This document shows, piece by piece, positions 29,640 to 40,300 of a DNA stretch of 64,000 nt (the stretch's first letter is position 1; each line of letters opens with the position of its first letter). A model generated the notes under the pieces. It saw nothing but the letters and a program-made list of their open reading frames with translations. It did no database searches and was not told where the DNA came from. The stretch spans positions 81,728-145,727 of the forward strand of contig CAMUGE010000002.1 in the NCBI GenBank assembly GCA_947088345.1. Direction: 5' to 3'. The stretch comes from an uncultured Roseburia sp. (GTDB lineage Bacteria; Bacillota; Clostridia; Lachnospirales; Lachnospiraceae). The translations under genes were made by a program, and so were the position numbers.

Positions 29640-32600
29640 TTACTTAACTGACATTTTCTTTGTCACACCTGCTTTGGAATTAAAATATTTCTTCTTATAG
29701 CTGGATGCTTTTCCTTTTGGCATTGTAAATTTTGCATTCGATTTGATACTCTTAAATGCATTCCTTCCAACCGATTTGATCTTCTTTGACTTAATTTTAA
29801 TCGTTGCCAATTTCTTATCGCCTTTAAACGCCTCTTTTCCAATCGTTGTAAGCCCTGTTCCGATCGTCAGTTTAGTCATCCTGGAACATCCCGCAAATGC
29901 GCTTGAACCAATCTTCGTTGTGCTGTTCGGAATGGAAATATTCTTTAATGCAGCACAATTCTTAAATGCATTGTTACCGATCGTTTTTACTTTCTTACCG
30001 ATCGTCACCTTATTCAGCTTCTTATCGCCGCTAAACGCATCGTTGCCGATAGATGTGACGCCGCCGCCAATTGTTACTGTCGTAAGCTTTGTAAATCCGG
30101 CAAACTGTTTCTTGTCGATCTTTGTAATATTGTTGCCGATCTTAATGGATGTTACGTTCTTCTTGTTGCTTGCCGTAATCGCTTTTGCATCAATAGATGT
30201 TACTTTGTAAACATTTCCGTTTGCATCTTTGATCGTGTCCGGAATATCGATCTTCTTGGAAGTAGTTCCGGCAAATGCCACGGTGTTTGTCGTGCCGCTT
30301 CCTGTTACCGTGTATTTTGCATTCTTATCGCCTGTCACTGCTTTGACCGGCTGGCCTTTTGCAGGTACGGTGGATGGCACTGCCTTTACAAGAGCTGCAA
30401 TCGCATCTGTCAACGCTTTCATAGCATTATCTACTTCTGCCTGCGTAGCATTTGCGTTTGCGTTTACATTATTTGCATTTGCAAGGGCATCCGTAAATAC
30501 TTTGTAACTCTCCGCAGTGTAATCGGATGCTTTGTATACGGCCGCATCCGCAATTGCCTTTGCAAGCGCTGTCTTATCAGCCTGCGTTCCTACGCTTCCG
30601 CCTGCCTTTTTCAGACCTGCAATCGCATTAGCAAGAACTGCTGTTGCTTCGTCTACTTCCGCCTGTGCGGCATCTGCTTTCGCATATACAGCATTCGCCT
30701 TTTCAAGGGCATCTGTAAATATCTTAAAGCTGTCTGCCGTATAATCTGCCGCTTGATAAACCGCAGCTCCTGCTATCGCATTGGCGAGCGCCGTCTTATC
30801 TACAGGCTGTACATCCTCTGCCAGATTAACGGTAACAGCTGCCGTTGCAGAAAAGTCGCCCGCCTTTGCTGTGATGATTGCATCACCAGTCGCCACTGCA
30901 GTAACAACGCCGTCTTTTACAGTTGCGACAGACTCATCTGAAGACGTCCATTGGATCATGCGCGCTGTTACATCATGCGGCGCTTCCACTGTAGCTGTCA
31001 ACGTTGCCGACTTATTGTCTTTGGTCAATGTTAATTCTGTCTGATCAAGTGATATTCCTGTCACCTTGCCGGCATCAATGCTTCTGATTATCATACCGCT
31101 TAATCTGTCAGTATTGTTTCCTACCGTAAATACAAGAGAACCTTCTGTCACGTCTACTTTAACAGTCCCTGTACCATAATAGTCTACCGCATATTTTACA
31201 CTGACGCCCTGACCGTCATGGAATGTACCCGTACCTGTACCGCCTGCGGATCCGGAACCACCATAGATCACTGTTGCTTCGTATGAACCATTTGGCAAAT
31301 CTACCTTAAATTCCTGTTTGGACGCAAGCAGACAATCCCAGTATACTTCTTTCGGAATAACGCTTAATTGATTTTTCGGCTCTTTCGGTCCACGGCCGTC
31401 AATTTTTGCCTCCGGATTTGTAAAGCCCCATTTCTGTTCTGCAGTATACGCAATACCGCACTCCTGCGTTGTTTTGGACTTATCTGATGTAACCGCTGTC
31501 CATCCGGCCGGCGCATCCGTCTGCAAACCAAAATCGAATTTATAGACAGCAGGATATACCACGTTAACTACAACCGCCTCTTTTACGTTATATTCCGCAT
31601 TTGTATAAACTGCTTCGTATGAGCCTAATGTGGTCGCATCGATTCCGGACATATCCCATTCTACTTCAATATCGGCTTTCTTGCCGCTCTTAAATACCGC
31701 ATTTATTTTTGCCGGAAGTGAATCCGCCGGATCGGTCCACTGGTCAACCTCAGCGATAAATTCCGTCATAGATACGACATAATCTTCGGAAATCTTTACT
31801 GTAATACTGATAGATTTGTCTGATATATTCACCGTATCATTAGACCACTGTCCCGTTACCACGGTTTCTGCGCCAAGCGTCTTATCCACAGCGGCAACAC
31901 TCGACGCATCCCATGTAAGGTCTGCCTCCACTTTCACCGTATTCGTAAAGGTCAGTTCCATTTTCTTCGGCAGTTCTTTTGACACATCACTGGTAGTAAG
32001 AATACGTATCTCTTTTATGCTCTGATCCGCCAGTTTCGCCGCCTCAACTACCAGATCCAATTCCTGTTTTTCTGCCCAGCCCTGGATTGCGGCTGTTACT
32101 TTATATGTTCCCGGCGTATCCAGTTTTACCTTGGACACGTCCCAGGTTACGTTTGCCTGCTGCTCTTTGCCGTCCTGATCTGCAACAGTAACTGTCTTTG
32201 GAAGTAAATCCGCAACGCTCTCACACGGCGTATCCTGTACAACCGGTGCAAGCGTAATTTCCGGTACATTCTTGATGTTAACCGGAATATCAATTTCCAC
32301 AGCCCTGGACAGATAAGAATCCCGCTCTACCTTTTGACCGGCATTGACACCTGCGATCACTCCCTCTGTCTCCACAACTGCAGCAATCTGATAGCTGTAG
32401 GTTGTATTATTCTCTACAGCGGTATCTTTTAATGTATAGACGCCCTCTGCAAATGTGCATTCCAATCCATCTATCGTTGTGTTCTTACCCTTATCTACCG
32501 TATAAGCCAGTTTATATTCTCCAACTTTCCCTTCCGCTACAACTGCTCTGTAGACATTGTATTTTGTAATCTTATGCCCGTTCACACCGTCGTTTGCTTC

Positions 32601-35600
32601 CGTAAATACAATCTCCGCCTCTTTCTGATCTGAAGGCTTTGCTGTCAGCTGCGCCGTAACTACACCCTCTGACAATAAATAATCCAGATTAGCCGGCTGG
32701 TTATAACCTACGTTCTGCCATGCGATTGCTTCCCTGTAAGCAAGATTTTCCATCTGGCAGGGAACTACATAATCTGTCTGAATTGTAGTTGTATAAATAC
32801 GAACCGTATTAGCGCCATATTTATATTTTCCGTTTGCATCCAGCTCGTCTGACGTCCTTGTAATAATCTCGTCACGCCAGTCGCCCAGGATATCTGCCGC
32901 CAGTCCCACGTTTCCTTTCGTGCCGTTGTTTGTCCAGATCTCTTTGGAATATAACAGCGGTTCTGTTTTACCGTTTAAATAATCCCATTTTAATACGTTC
33001 ACACCAATTGGCACATAGCTTTCCTTTGCGAATCTGTGATCCTGAAGCTCGCTCATCAAATCTCCGTCCCAGAAAACGGTAAAGTTTGCAGGCGGATTAA
33101 AATCTTCAAGCATCTCATAATCATCTATTTCAGAATCCTCAGACCAATTACGGGTAGAAAACAGCCCGCCGCTGGTTGTGTCCCAATCCGGTTCGTCGTC
33201 GTATTGTATATTGGGTTTTGCTACTGCCCAAAATTCTGCATTTTTCATGGACGGGTCAATATCCGCCGCCACGCCGCGGCCGGTATCAACGCCGGTATAA
33301 TACCCCATCAGAATCTCACCGGTTAATGCATCATGAATCTCCACATGAACCTGAACGCCGCCATGCTCATGCACCATCATAACCTCAAGTCCCGGATGAT
33401 CCGGAATCCAGTCAGATACATGCTCTGCATCGCCATGCTCCAAACCTGTATTATTCAATACCGTACCGTCATTGTCCACAATCAGAGCGCCATAAATAAT
33501 TTCATCTCTGCCATCGCCGTCTACATCATTGATTGCAAGGGAATGCGCTCCCTGTTTGATATATGGAATTTCATCGGTAGCCGCGCCCCATTTATTGCCG
33601 GAATCAAAAATCCAGTATGTCTGAATCGTATTTTCGTACTTCCCGTTTTCACCGCTTGGCGTTTTCTCCAGATACCATGCGCTGATCGCCGTTCTGGAAT
33701 AATATCCACGGCCAAATACTGCATATGGATTCTCACCGTCGAGATAAGCAACACCCGAGAGATAACGCTCAGAACGGTTCCCCCAGTTATCCTTTCCGCT
33801 GGAATCGCCCCAGTTTTTATCCATCTCATTTGCCGGGCCGCGCTCCGGTTTGTACTCAATATCCTCTGCTGCTTTTGTACCGTCATCCAGATTGAAAATG
33901 GAGAAAAACTCCCTGCCGACAATCACATGGCCGGACTGGTTACGATAATCATACTTCTCTTCTGTCTGCTGCGTTTCAACCGGAAGCTTGCTGGCGTCTA
34001 CTGCTCCTACGTAGTCTACCATCTGCAGTTTGCCGTCGCTTCCCGGTTTATAGGTTGTCGTTCCGTCCGAGGTTTTTGCCGCCAGCTCCGCTTTGCCGTC
34101 GCCGTCGAAATCCCAAACCTGGAACTGTGTGTAATGCGCGCCGGAACGGATATTAATTCCCATATCAATACGGCTCATCAAAGTCGTTTCGCCCGTCGCA
34201 TAATTGATCTTATAAGAATCTATAAATGTTTTTCCGGTATAACCGCCTTTGGAGTTATCCTGTGCATTGGAAGGATACCATTTTACGATGAGGTCAAGAA
34301 CACCGTCGCCGTCCACGTCCCCGACGGACATATCGTTTGCGCTGTAATTGCAGGTTCCGATCTTCCCGTCCGCATCAACAGGCATTGTCTCATCTTCCGG
34401 CCTTTGAAGCGTTAATTCCAGGTACTGTTTATCCCACGGTTTTGTAGCAACCGCCTTTAAATTCTGCGCTGCATCGGTACTTCCAACTACTCTGTAAGTA
34501 TCCGCTTTTGTGCCTTCCGGGTCAATCAGGTTCGTCACTTTGATTGCCGACGCTATCTTTGTATCGCCTTTAAATACATCGAAAGTCGTGCTCAGATTAC
34601 CGTTTGCATCAAAATCTGCCGCAAAACTTCTCCAGCTTAAGTATACGCCCTTTGTATATTCCTTACCGTCCGCGTCCGTTGCGGAAACGAATGTACTGGC
34701 GCCTTTATCTCCTGCAAGGTCAATGCCCACAACCGCTCTGTCGGAATATTTTTCAAGATTTTTCTTTTCAAACTCACCGGCCGGTTCTGTCTTAAAGACA
34801 TCGGACTTTGGACTTTCTCCACGGGAATTAACCGCCGCTACTTTGTAGTAAAATTCGCTGCTCGTAACAGCTGTTGTATCCGTATATGTTGTTGTTTTGG
34901 ATTCTCCTACCTTGACAAACAAATCCTCATCCGTTGACATCTTGCCAATCTCCCAGTTCAGCCAATGTTTTGTTCCCTCCGGGAAATTGGAACGATAAAT
35001 CGCATATTTATAAACGCCCTGCTCATCTGATGCGTCCCAGGTCAGGGTTACAGCATTTTTCTGTACGCTGCCCGTCAGGTTCTGAACTTTCTTTGTGAGT
35101 TCCGGAGCAGATTCATCAATGGTTTTTATCTCTATTGATGCGCTTTTGGGCGATTCTTTCTGTGTCTCTTTATCGGTACGCGTCATACAAACCTGATAGA
35201 TATCTCCAAGTTCAAGTTCGATCTTCATATACCGCTTTCCCTTTTGCGCGGCATTGGCCGAATCCGCCTGATCCGGAGAAAATACCGGTACATACTGAGC
35301 TTCTGAAGCCGTAATTTCCCTGTATTCGGTATCTGCCGATCCCTTGCTGTACACTTTATAAGATCCTGTCGTTTCATAATCAGGATCTTCAAAAAACAGA
35401 TCTGCCGTAGCGCCATCTTCCACATCAAGCTTTAAATTGCCGACTGCGAGCTTACCCGGCGCCTCCATTGCGGGCTCGGAGAGTTTTACCTCTATTGCAT
35501 TCCAATATCCGCTGGAAGATACATTCAACTGTCCATCTTCAACCTCAACAACAGCCGTCGCCTTGCCAAGCTGTCCTTTCGATTCAATAGACGCAGCCGC

Positions 35601-36080
35601 ACTTCCCTCTGCAGTAAAAGTTGCTTTCTGACTCTTATCTGCAACTCCCACGTCGCCCATATAAAAGGTAACTTCATACTTGCCATTTTTTACATCCAGT
35701 GCAAATTCGCCGCCCGTAATCAAATCTGTCAGTTTATCTTCATCTGTAGCATCTGCATTTGCTGCATTACGCGCGCGAACACATTCGGGCCTTACTTTCC
35801 AGCCATATCCCTGATTAACATTATAATCAAGAACAGGTCCTATGCCGGTCCATCCCTCCGCTGTGGGCGATTCTCCCTTATCTGCAGCCCAGTCTTTCAC
35901 ATTGGCTACATTGAAGTCAAACTTCCACTCCGTGACGGCCTCGTCCGTTTTCAAAGATTTCTCCGCCATAACCGCCGTACTGTCCCCGCCAGTTTTCGCA
36001 AACACGGATGTATCTGCCTGACCGAGACCGGTAGTCACCATTGTAGCCGCCAATATGTACGCCACAATTTTTTTCTTCAT
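29640..36080 (-). CDS. Giant secreted rhamnogalacturonan lyase (PL11-type) with LRR tail
   Basis: A 2146-aa extracellular protein. In order: signal peptide (about 1-29, MKKKIVAYILAATMVTTGLG); beta-sandwich carrying WKFDFN (about 50-205); two fibronectin III-like modules (213-440); the PL11 catalytic propeller (about 455-1135) with calcium-type DxDGDG motifs near 590, 657 and 852 (DVDGDGVLDLI, DFDGDGKAELA, DVDGDGRDEII); another FnIII; three bacterial Ig-like modules (1268-1500); a second FDFG beta-sandwich (1510-1665); a Big_2 module; two FIVAR helical repeats (1760-1903); and a BspA-type leucine-rich region (1915-2146) with repeats such as VTSIGNDAFSG. PL11 enzymes cut rhamnogalacturonan-I by beta-elimination. 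No LPxTG anchor. AAAGGGG precedes the ATG. It faces the CE12-like gene across a small amidase. Confidence 0.92.
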   Translation of the reverse strand: MKKKIVAYILAATMVTTGLGQADTSVFAKTGGDSTAVMAEKSLKTDEAVTEWKFDFNVANVKDWAADKGESPTAEGWTGIGPVLDYNVNQGYGWKVRPECVRARNAANADATDEDKLTDLITGGEFALDVKNGKYEVTFYMGDVGVADKSQKATFTAEGSAAASIESKGQLGKATAVVEVEDGQLNVSSSGYWNAIEVKLSEPAMEAPGKLAVGNLKLDVEDGATADLFFEDPDYETTGSYKVYSKGSADTEYREITASEAQYVPVFSPDQADSANAAQKGKRYMKIELELGDIYQVCMTRTDKETQKESPKSASIEIKTIDESAPELTKKVQNLTGSVQKNAVTLTWDASDEQGVYKYAIYRSNFPEGTKHWLNWEIGKMSTDEDLFVKVGESKTTTYTDTTAVTSSEFYYKVAAVNSRGESPKSDVFKTEPAGEFEKKNLEKYSDRAVVGIDLAGDKGASTFVSATDADGKEYTKGVYLSWRSFAADFDANGNLSTTFDVFKGDTKIASAIKVTNLIDPEGTKADTYRVVGSTDAAQNLKAVATKPWDKQYLELTLQRPEDETMPVDADGKIGTCNYSANDMSVGDVDGDGVLDLIVKWYPSNAQDNSKGGYTGKTFIDSYKINYATGETTLMSRIDMGINIRSGAHYTQFQVWDFDGDGKAELAAKTSDGTTTYKPGSDGKLQMVDYVGAVDASKLPVETQQTEEKYDYRNQSGHVIVGREFFSIFNLDDGTKAAEDIEYKPERGPANEMDKNWGDSSGKDNWGNRSERYLSGVAYLDGENPYAVFGRGYYSRTAISAWYLEKTPSGENGKYENTIQTYWIFDSGNKWGAATDEIPYIKQGAHSLAINDVDGDGRDEIIYGALIVDNDGTVLNNTGLEHGDAEHVSDWIPDHPGLEVMMVHEHGGVQVHVEIHDALTGEILMGYYTGVDTGRGVAADIDPSMKNAEFWAVAKPNIQYDDEPDWDTTSGGLFSTRNWSEDSEIDDYEMLEDFNPPANFTVFWDGDLMSELQDHRFAKESYVPIGVNVLKWDYLNGKTEPLLYSKEIWTNNGTKGNVGLAADILGDWRDEIITRTSDELDANGKYKYGANTVRIYTTTIQTDYVVPCQMENLAYREAIAWQNVGYNQPANLDYLLSEGVVTAQLTAKPSDQKEAEIVFTEANDGVNGHKITKYNVYRAVVAEGKVGEYKLAYTVDKGKNTTIDGLECTFAEGVYTLKDTAVENNTTYSYQIAAVVETEGVIAGVNAGQKVERDSYLSRAVEIDIPVNIKNVPEITLAPVVQDTPCESVADLLPKTVTVADQDGKEQQANVTWDVSKVKLDTPGTYKVTAAIQGWAEKQELDLVVEAAKLADQSIKEIRILTTSDVSKELPKKMELTFTNTVKVEADLTWDASSVAAVDKTLGAETVVTGQWSNDTVNISDKSISITVKISEDYVVSMTEFIAEVDQWTDPADSLPAKINAVFKSGKKADIEVEWDMSGIDATTLGSYEAVYTNAEYNVKEAVVVNVVYPAVYKFDFGLQTDAPAGWTAVTSDKSKTTQECGIAYTAEQKWGFTNPEAKIDGRGPKEPKNQLSVIPKEVYWDCLLASKQEFKVDLPNGSYEATVIYGGSGSAGGTGTGTFHDGQGVSVKYAVDYYGTGTVKVDVTEGSLVFTVGNNTDRLSGMIIRSIDAGKVTGISLDQTELTLTKDNKSATLTATVEAPHDVTARMIQWTSSDESVATVKDGVVTAVATGDAIITAKAGDFSATAAVTVNLAEDVQPVDKTALANAIAGAAVYQAADYTADSFKIFTDALEKANAVYAKADAAQAEVDEATAVLANAIAGLKKAGGSVGTQADKTALAKAIADAAVYKASDYTAESYKVFTDALANANNVNANANATQAEVDNAMKALTDAIAALVKAVPSTVPAKGQPVKAVTGDKNAKYTVTGSGTTNTVAFAGTTSKKIDIPDTIKDANGNVYKVTSIDAKAITASNKKNVTSIKIGNNITKIDKKQFAGFTKLTTVTIGGGVTSIGNDAFSGDKKLNKVTIGKKVKTIGNNAFKNCAALKNISIPNSTTKIGSSAFAGCSRMTKLTIGTGLTTIGKEAFKGDKKLATIKIKSKKIKSVGRNAFKSIKSNAKFTMPKGKASSYKKKYFNSKAGVTKKMSVK

Positions 36081-36122
36081 ATTTTTCCCCTTTCTTTGTA
36101 AAGTTAGCCTTTATCATTCTTC

Positions 36123-36150
36123 ATTATAACATGCTTTTCTATCTTTGCAA
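36123..36150 (-). promoter_or_regulatory. Promoter of the PL11 lyase gene
   Basis: On the minus strand TTGCAA (36145-36150), a 16-base spacer and TATAAT (36123-36128) preceded by TGT, an extended -10. Confidence 0.75.
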
Positions 36151-36154
36151 GTTA

Positions 36155-36183
36155 TTTTGTACATATTTTGTACATATTTTTGT
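36155..36183. promoter_or_regulatory. Direct repeats upstream of the PL11 promoter
   Basis: TTTTGTACATA occurs twice in tandem (11-base period), followed by a partial third copy TTTTTGTC, just upstream of the -35 box. Phased spacing of one helical turn is typical of activator sites; the regulator is unknown. From here to 36522 I see no gene and only weak AT-rich sequence. Confidence 0.4.
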
Positions 36184-36522
36184 CAAATTTAATGCACATA
36201 TACAAGCCGACCGCTTCCCTCGTCTCCGTCGCATTAGCGCTTTGCACAAACGCTGTAATACGGCTCCATTCAGCGAAACCTGTCACCGATTGTCCAAAAT
36301 ACCTGTAACGCAAATATTTTCCACCTTTGCCCCACCGCACAAAATTACTCCCTGAGCATAAACTTATACCGGGGATCTTATTACATGCACCCGGAAAAGA
36401 ACCTGCCGTCTTTTCCATCGCAAAATCTTATCCCTGCCACACTACCGGCCACCTCCGCGGAAATATCCGTATCTTTTTCATGTAAATATAATCTTAATAT
36501 TAAGGAAGAAAGGTTAAAAACA

Positions 36523-37260
36523 ATGATAATAAATATCCACGCCGGACACAACCCTGACGGGAAAACTGCCTGCGGCGCAATCGGCTTTATCCAGGAATCA
36601 ACAGAGGCACGAAAAGTAAAAGATGAAGTAATCAGCCGGCTGCGGCAGATGGGCCACACCGTCTACGACTGCACCTGTGAAAACGGCGCCAGCCAGTCGG
36701 ACGTACTTGTAAAAATCGTAAATGCCTGCAATGCACACACCGTAGATCTCGACGTATCCATCCACTTTAACGCCGGCGCAAAGGGATCTGCAAAAGACGG
36801 AAAAACAACCGGCACAGAGACGCTTGTATACAGCGAATCCGGCAGAGCGAAACCATATGCGCAAAATATCTGCAACGCGATCGCGTCGCTCGGATTTCGC
36901 AACCGCGGCGTAAAAACAAACAAAAATCTCTATTTTCTGCGCAAAACAAAAGCGCCGTCATTACTGATTGAATGCTGTTTTGTCGACGACAGGGACGACG
37001 TAGCGCTCTACGACCATCAGAAGATTGCAGGCGCCATTGTATATGGAATAACAGGAAAAAACACATTGCAGTCCGGCAGCGCCGACACAGACGAAAAAAA
37101 CGCAGAAGATGCATCGTCTGCTGCAGACGAAACCCCCACCGGAAACAAAAACGCAGTCTACCGCGTACAGGTCGGGGCATATTCCGCTTCGGACAACGCC
37201 AAAAATATGCAAAAAAGACTGATCGCAGCGGGATTTGATGCAATGGTTGTAAAATCATAA
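36523..37260 (+). CDS. N-acetylmuramoyl-L-alanine amidase (Amidase_3) with partial SPOR-like tail
   Basis: A 245-aa zinc amidase that cleaves the MurNAc-L-Ala bond of peptidoglycan. Amidase_3 metal ligands are visible: His6 or His9 in NIHAGHNPDG, Glu in ESTEARKVKD, His in DVSIHFNAGAKG; the catalytic Glu is in SLLIECCFVDD. After an acidic linker (about 190-210) the last 34 residues (VYRVQVGAYSASDNAKNMQK) match only the first half of a SPOR peptidoglycan-binding domain. No signal peptide is seen from the ATG at 36523 (site GAAAGG); a longer frame from 36385 has none either. Endolysin-like or spore-related use is possible. Confidence 0.85.
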   Translation: MIINIHAGHNPDGKTACGAIGFIQESTEARKVKDEVISRLRQMGHTVYDCTCENGASQSDVLVKIVNACNAHTVDLDVSIHFNAGAKGSAKDGKTTGTETLVYSESGRAKPYAQNICNAIASLGFRNRGVKTNKNLYFLRKTKAPSLLIECCFVDDRDDVALYDHQKIAGAIVYGITGKNTLQSGSADTDEKNAEDASSAADETPTGNKNAVYRVQVGAYSASDNAKNMQKRLIAAGFDAMVVKS

Positions 37261-37268
37261 TAAAAACA

Positions 37269-37293
37269 GGCGGATTCGGAAACCGAATCCGCC
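37269..37293 (+). terminator. Perfect hairpin after the amidase gene
   Basis: GGCGGATTCGG, AAA, CCGAATCCGCC: an 11-bp perfect stem eight bases after the stop codon. The plus strand lacks a T-run, so termination here may be weak. Confidence 0.5.
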
Positions 37294-37375
37294 AAAGCAA
37301 AAGAAAACTATAGCAAATCTCATAAAAATATGTTATTTTTAAGGTAACAAATTTTATAAAAGAAAGGAGATCAAC

Positions 37376-40300
37376 ATGAAACACGCATTACACAGGAAAA
37401 TGCTGTCCTTTGGGCTCGCCCTGCTGCTTGCCATGGGCAGTGTTTTCACGGCGCCGGCCACTGAAGTATCCGCAGCTGCGAGGGCGCCGTCCAAAATCAA
37501 GCTAAGCGTTTCCAAGCAAACCATTGGCGTGGGAGACAAATTTACGCTCAAAGTAAAATCCGTCACCCCAAATACAGCCTCCAAAAAGGTAAAATTTAAA
37601 AGCAGCAACAAAAAAGTCGCAACCGTGACAGGCAAAGGCGTAGTAAAAGGCGTCAATGCAGGCACCGCCAAAATCACCGTTACTTCCGCCGCGAAAAAAT
37701 CCGTAAAGGCGACATGCAAAGTTACTGTAGCCGCTATCGTCGTGAAAGACGCCGTAAAAGGCGTTTTGACAATAGACGAAAACAAAAACATAACGCTAAA
37801 GCCCGCCATGAATCCCAAAAGCGTCAAGGTTTCGGGCTTTACCTATTCTATCAGCAACAAAAAAATTGCCACTGTTACAGCCAAGGGCAAGCTAACCGGC
37901 GTAAAATCCGGCAAGACCACCCTGACAATTAAAACAAAAAAGAAAAAGAAAGGCGACAAGGTCTATTCCTTAAAGCTTACTGTAGCAGTCAAAAGCAAAT
38001 CAGATCAGCCAAACGACACGCAGACGCCGCCAAACGACACCGGAACTACCGAAACTCCGAGCGATACCGGCAGCACCGAAACACCCGGCGGTTCTGAAAA
38101 CCCCGGCAATTCCGAAAACCCCGGCGGTTCTGAAAACCCCGGCAATTCCGAAAACCCCGGCAATTCCGAAAACCCCGGCAATTCCGAAAACCCCGGCGGT
38201 TCTGAAAACCCCGGCGATACCGAGAATCCCGGCGATACCGAAAATCCCGGCGGCATTGATATGGGCGAGGACGATCCGAATGCCATAAAGACATGGAAGT
38301 TTGATTTCGGTTCAGCAGAAGATGTTGCCGACGGTTATACGGCGGTGACGGCGGATAAAGATTTTTACGATCCCAAAAATACCGACGGATACGGCTTCCT
38401 TGGCATCAATCCGGATTCCTATCGGGCCAGCAACCGGTTTGACGGATTCGGCAATCAGCTCGGCCAGATACAGGACCTGCGCACCGGCGGCGGAAACGGC
38501 CTTTGTGATGCGATCGGATCGGTGGGCATACTCAACCGTGACGGCAGCCAGCCGGCAGAAAATAATCTTGATCCGCTCGGCGACGAATATTACCCGACGC
38601 GTTTTGCACTGAAAGTCAAAGACGATACCTATTACAGGGTAACAGCTGCAGTAACAACACTTGATCCTGCCAAAGACGCCGCCGCAACACTCTATACCGA
38701 GCGCAAGCACCCGCTTTATACGGACAAAAAGATTGCGGCCGGACAAACGGAAACAACGGTATTTACCATTCGCGTCACACCAATCTACTATGAAAAATCT
38801 GATCCGAAAGGACTGATCGCAGATGAAATGGTAAATGTCTGTGTGGCTGGCGACAACGCCGCGCTTGCAGCGCTGAAAATCGAACAGATTGAGAGCGCCC
38901 CGACACTTTGGGTACTCGGCGATTCCACCGTAACAGACGGGAATACCACGCTTCCGTTCTTCCGCCTCCAAAATTATACCGGCGTCGGCACAGGACTTAC
39001 AAAATACCTGCCAGAAAATATTGCAATGGTAAACGAAGGCGAGGGCGGACTTGCAGCCGGAGACAATAACCACTTTAATGTCGTCAAAGACAGAATCAAA
39101 GAGGGCGACTTTATGTATGTCGAGTACGGCCACAACCACAACAGCACAGAAGAATACAAATCATGCCTTGACAAGTACTTTGACGTCTGTGAGAAAGCAA
39201 AAGCAAACCTGATTATCGTAAGTCCGATCGAACGCATCAATACATTTGCAGACAATGAATACAAACATTCTCTCGACAATTATGCAAGGACAGGAGAAGC
39301 GTATGTGAAAGAGAAGCTTGCCGCCGGCAAGACAAACATAGCCTTTGTCGATCTGAATAAGACAAGTTACGAATTTTACAACCGGATCACAAAAGAAAAC
39401 GGCGGAAATCCCGATATGATCAAGTTTTATTTCTGTACAAAACGGGAGGGCACTACCGACACAACCCATCCAAACGACACCGGTGCGGAAAATCTGGCCT
39501 GGTGTTTCTTTGAAGCTGCCGCGGCAGTTACAGACGATACGCAGAAAGCAGTTCTTGGCGGACTTTTAACAGGGCTTCGCGATGAAAAACCAAACCTCGT
39601 TCCGGACTCCATTACCTCTTTAGGTTCTGCTCCAAACGACGCATGGCCCGTTTATCAGCTGCCGGTTGACGAACAATATCCGGTAGCAATTAAAGACATT
39701 CAATTTGACAGCGACGGAAACCTCTCCTCTGTCAAAGTAATGGTACAGCAGGCCCAGACAGAAATGTCTTCTTACGGGATCATTGCCGTTACCATCCGCG
39801 GCACGGACGGCGTAAAGGGAACGCTCTATGCGACAGACCAGGTAGATAATTCAACCGGATTCGGCGCGCAGATCATAAAGAACTTCCGTGCGGTAAACGC
39901 CTCCGGAACAGCCATAGACAAACTTACGCTTGCCGCAGGCGACTCATACACTGCAGTTGTGTTAAAAGCCCATAGAAACGAGCAGAACATACTGGAGCCT
40001 GACGACGGAAATATCCGGTATTCGGATGAATTTACGGCGGAAGACGTCTCAGAAGTCGATACATACCTCCTTCCGGGCGAAACCGGCGACATTGAGGACT
40101 TTAACCACTTTTCGCAGACGCAGCTTGACGGTTCCGGGAAATGGCTCTTTGGCGGCAGCAGCGACCGCGATATCTCGCTCGGCAAAGACGCTGACGGAAG
40201 AACTTACACAAACCTGACTACGACAAATGCAAAAGGTTCCTGGTGTCTTGCCCGCGCTTTCGAGAATCTGACAAATGCAAGCGGTGAAAACATCGGAACC

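Noticed and set aside
33333-34415. 360-codon open frame on the plus strand inside the PL11 gene
   Set aside because: It lies antisense to the conserved catalytic region, has no ribosome binding site, and its protein shows no domain; an artefact of codon bias on the real strand.
36523-37260. Prophage remnant suggested by the amidase
   Set aside because: No holin, integrase, portal or other phage gene lies near; a lone amidase does not support a prophage.
38084-38245. CRISPR-like array
   Set aside because: The 18-bp units are contiguous, in frame and without unique spacers, so they are a coding linker repeat.
38005-38294. Minus-strand Pro/Gly/Phe and Arg/Gly-rich open frames
   Set aside because: They are antisense readings of the tandem repeat linker in the esterase gene.
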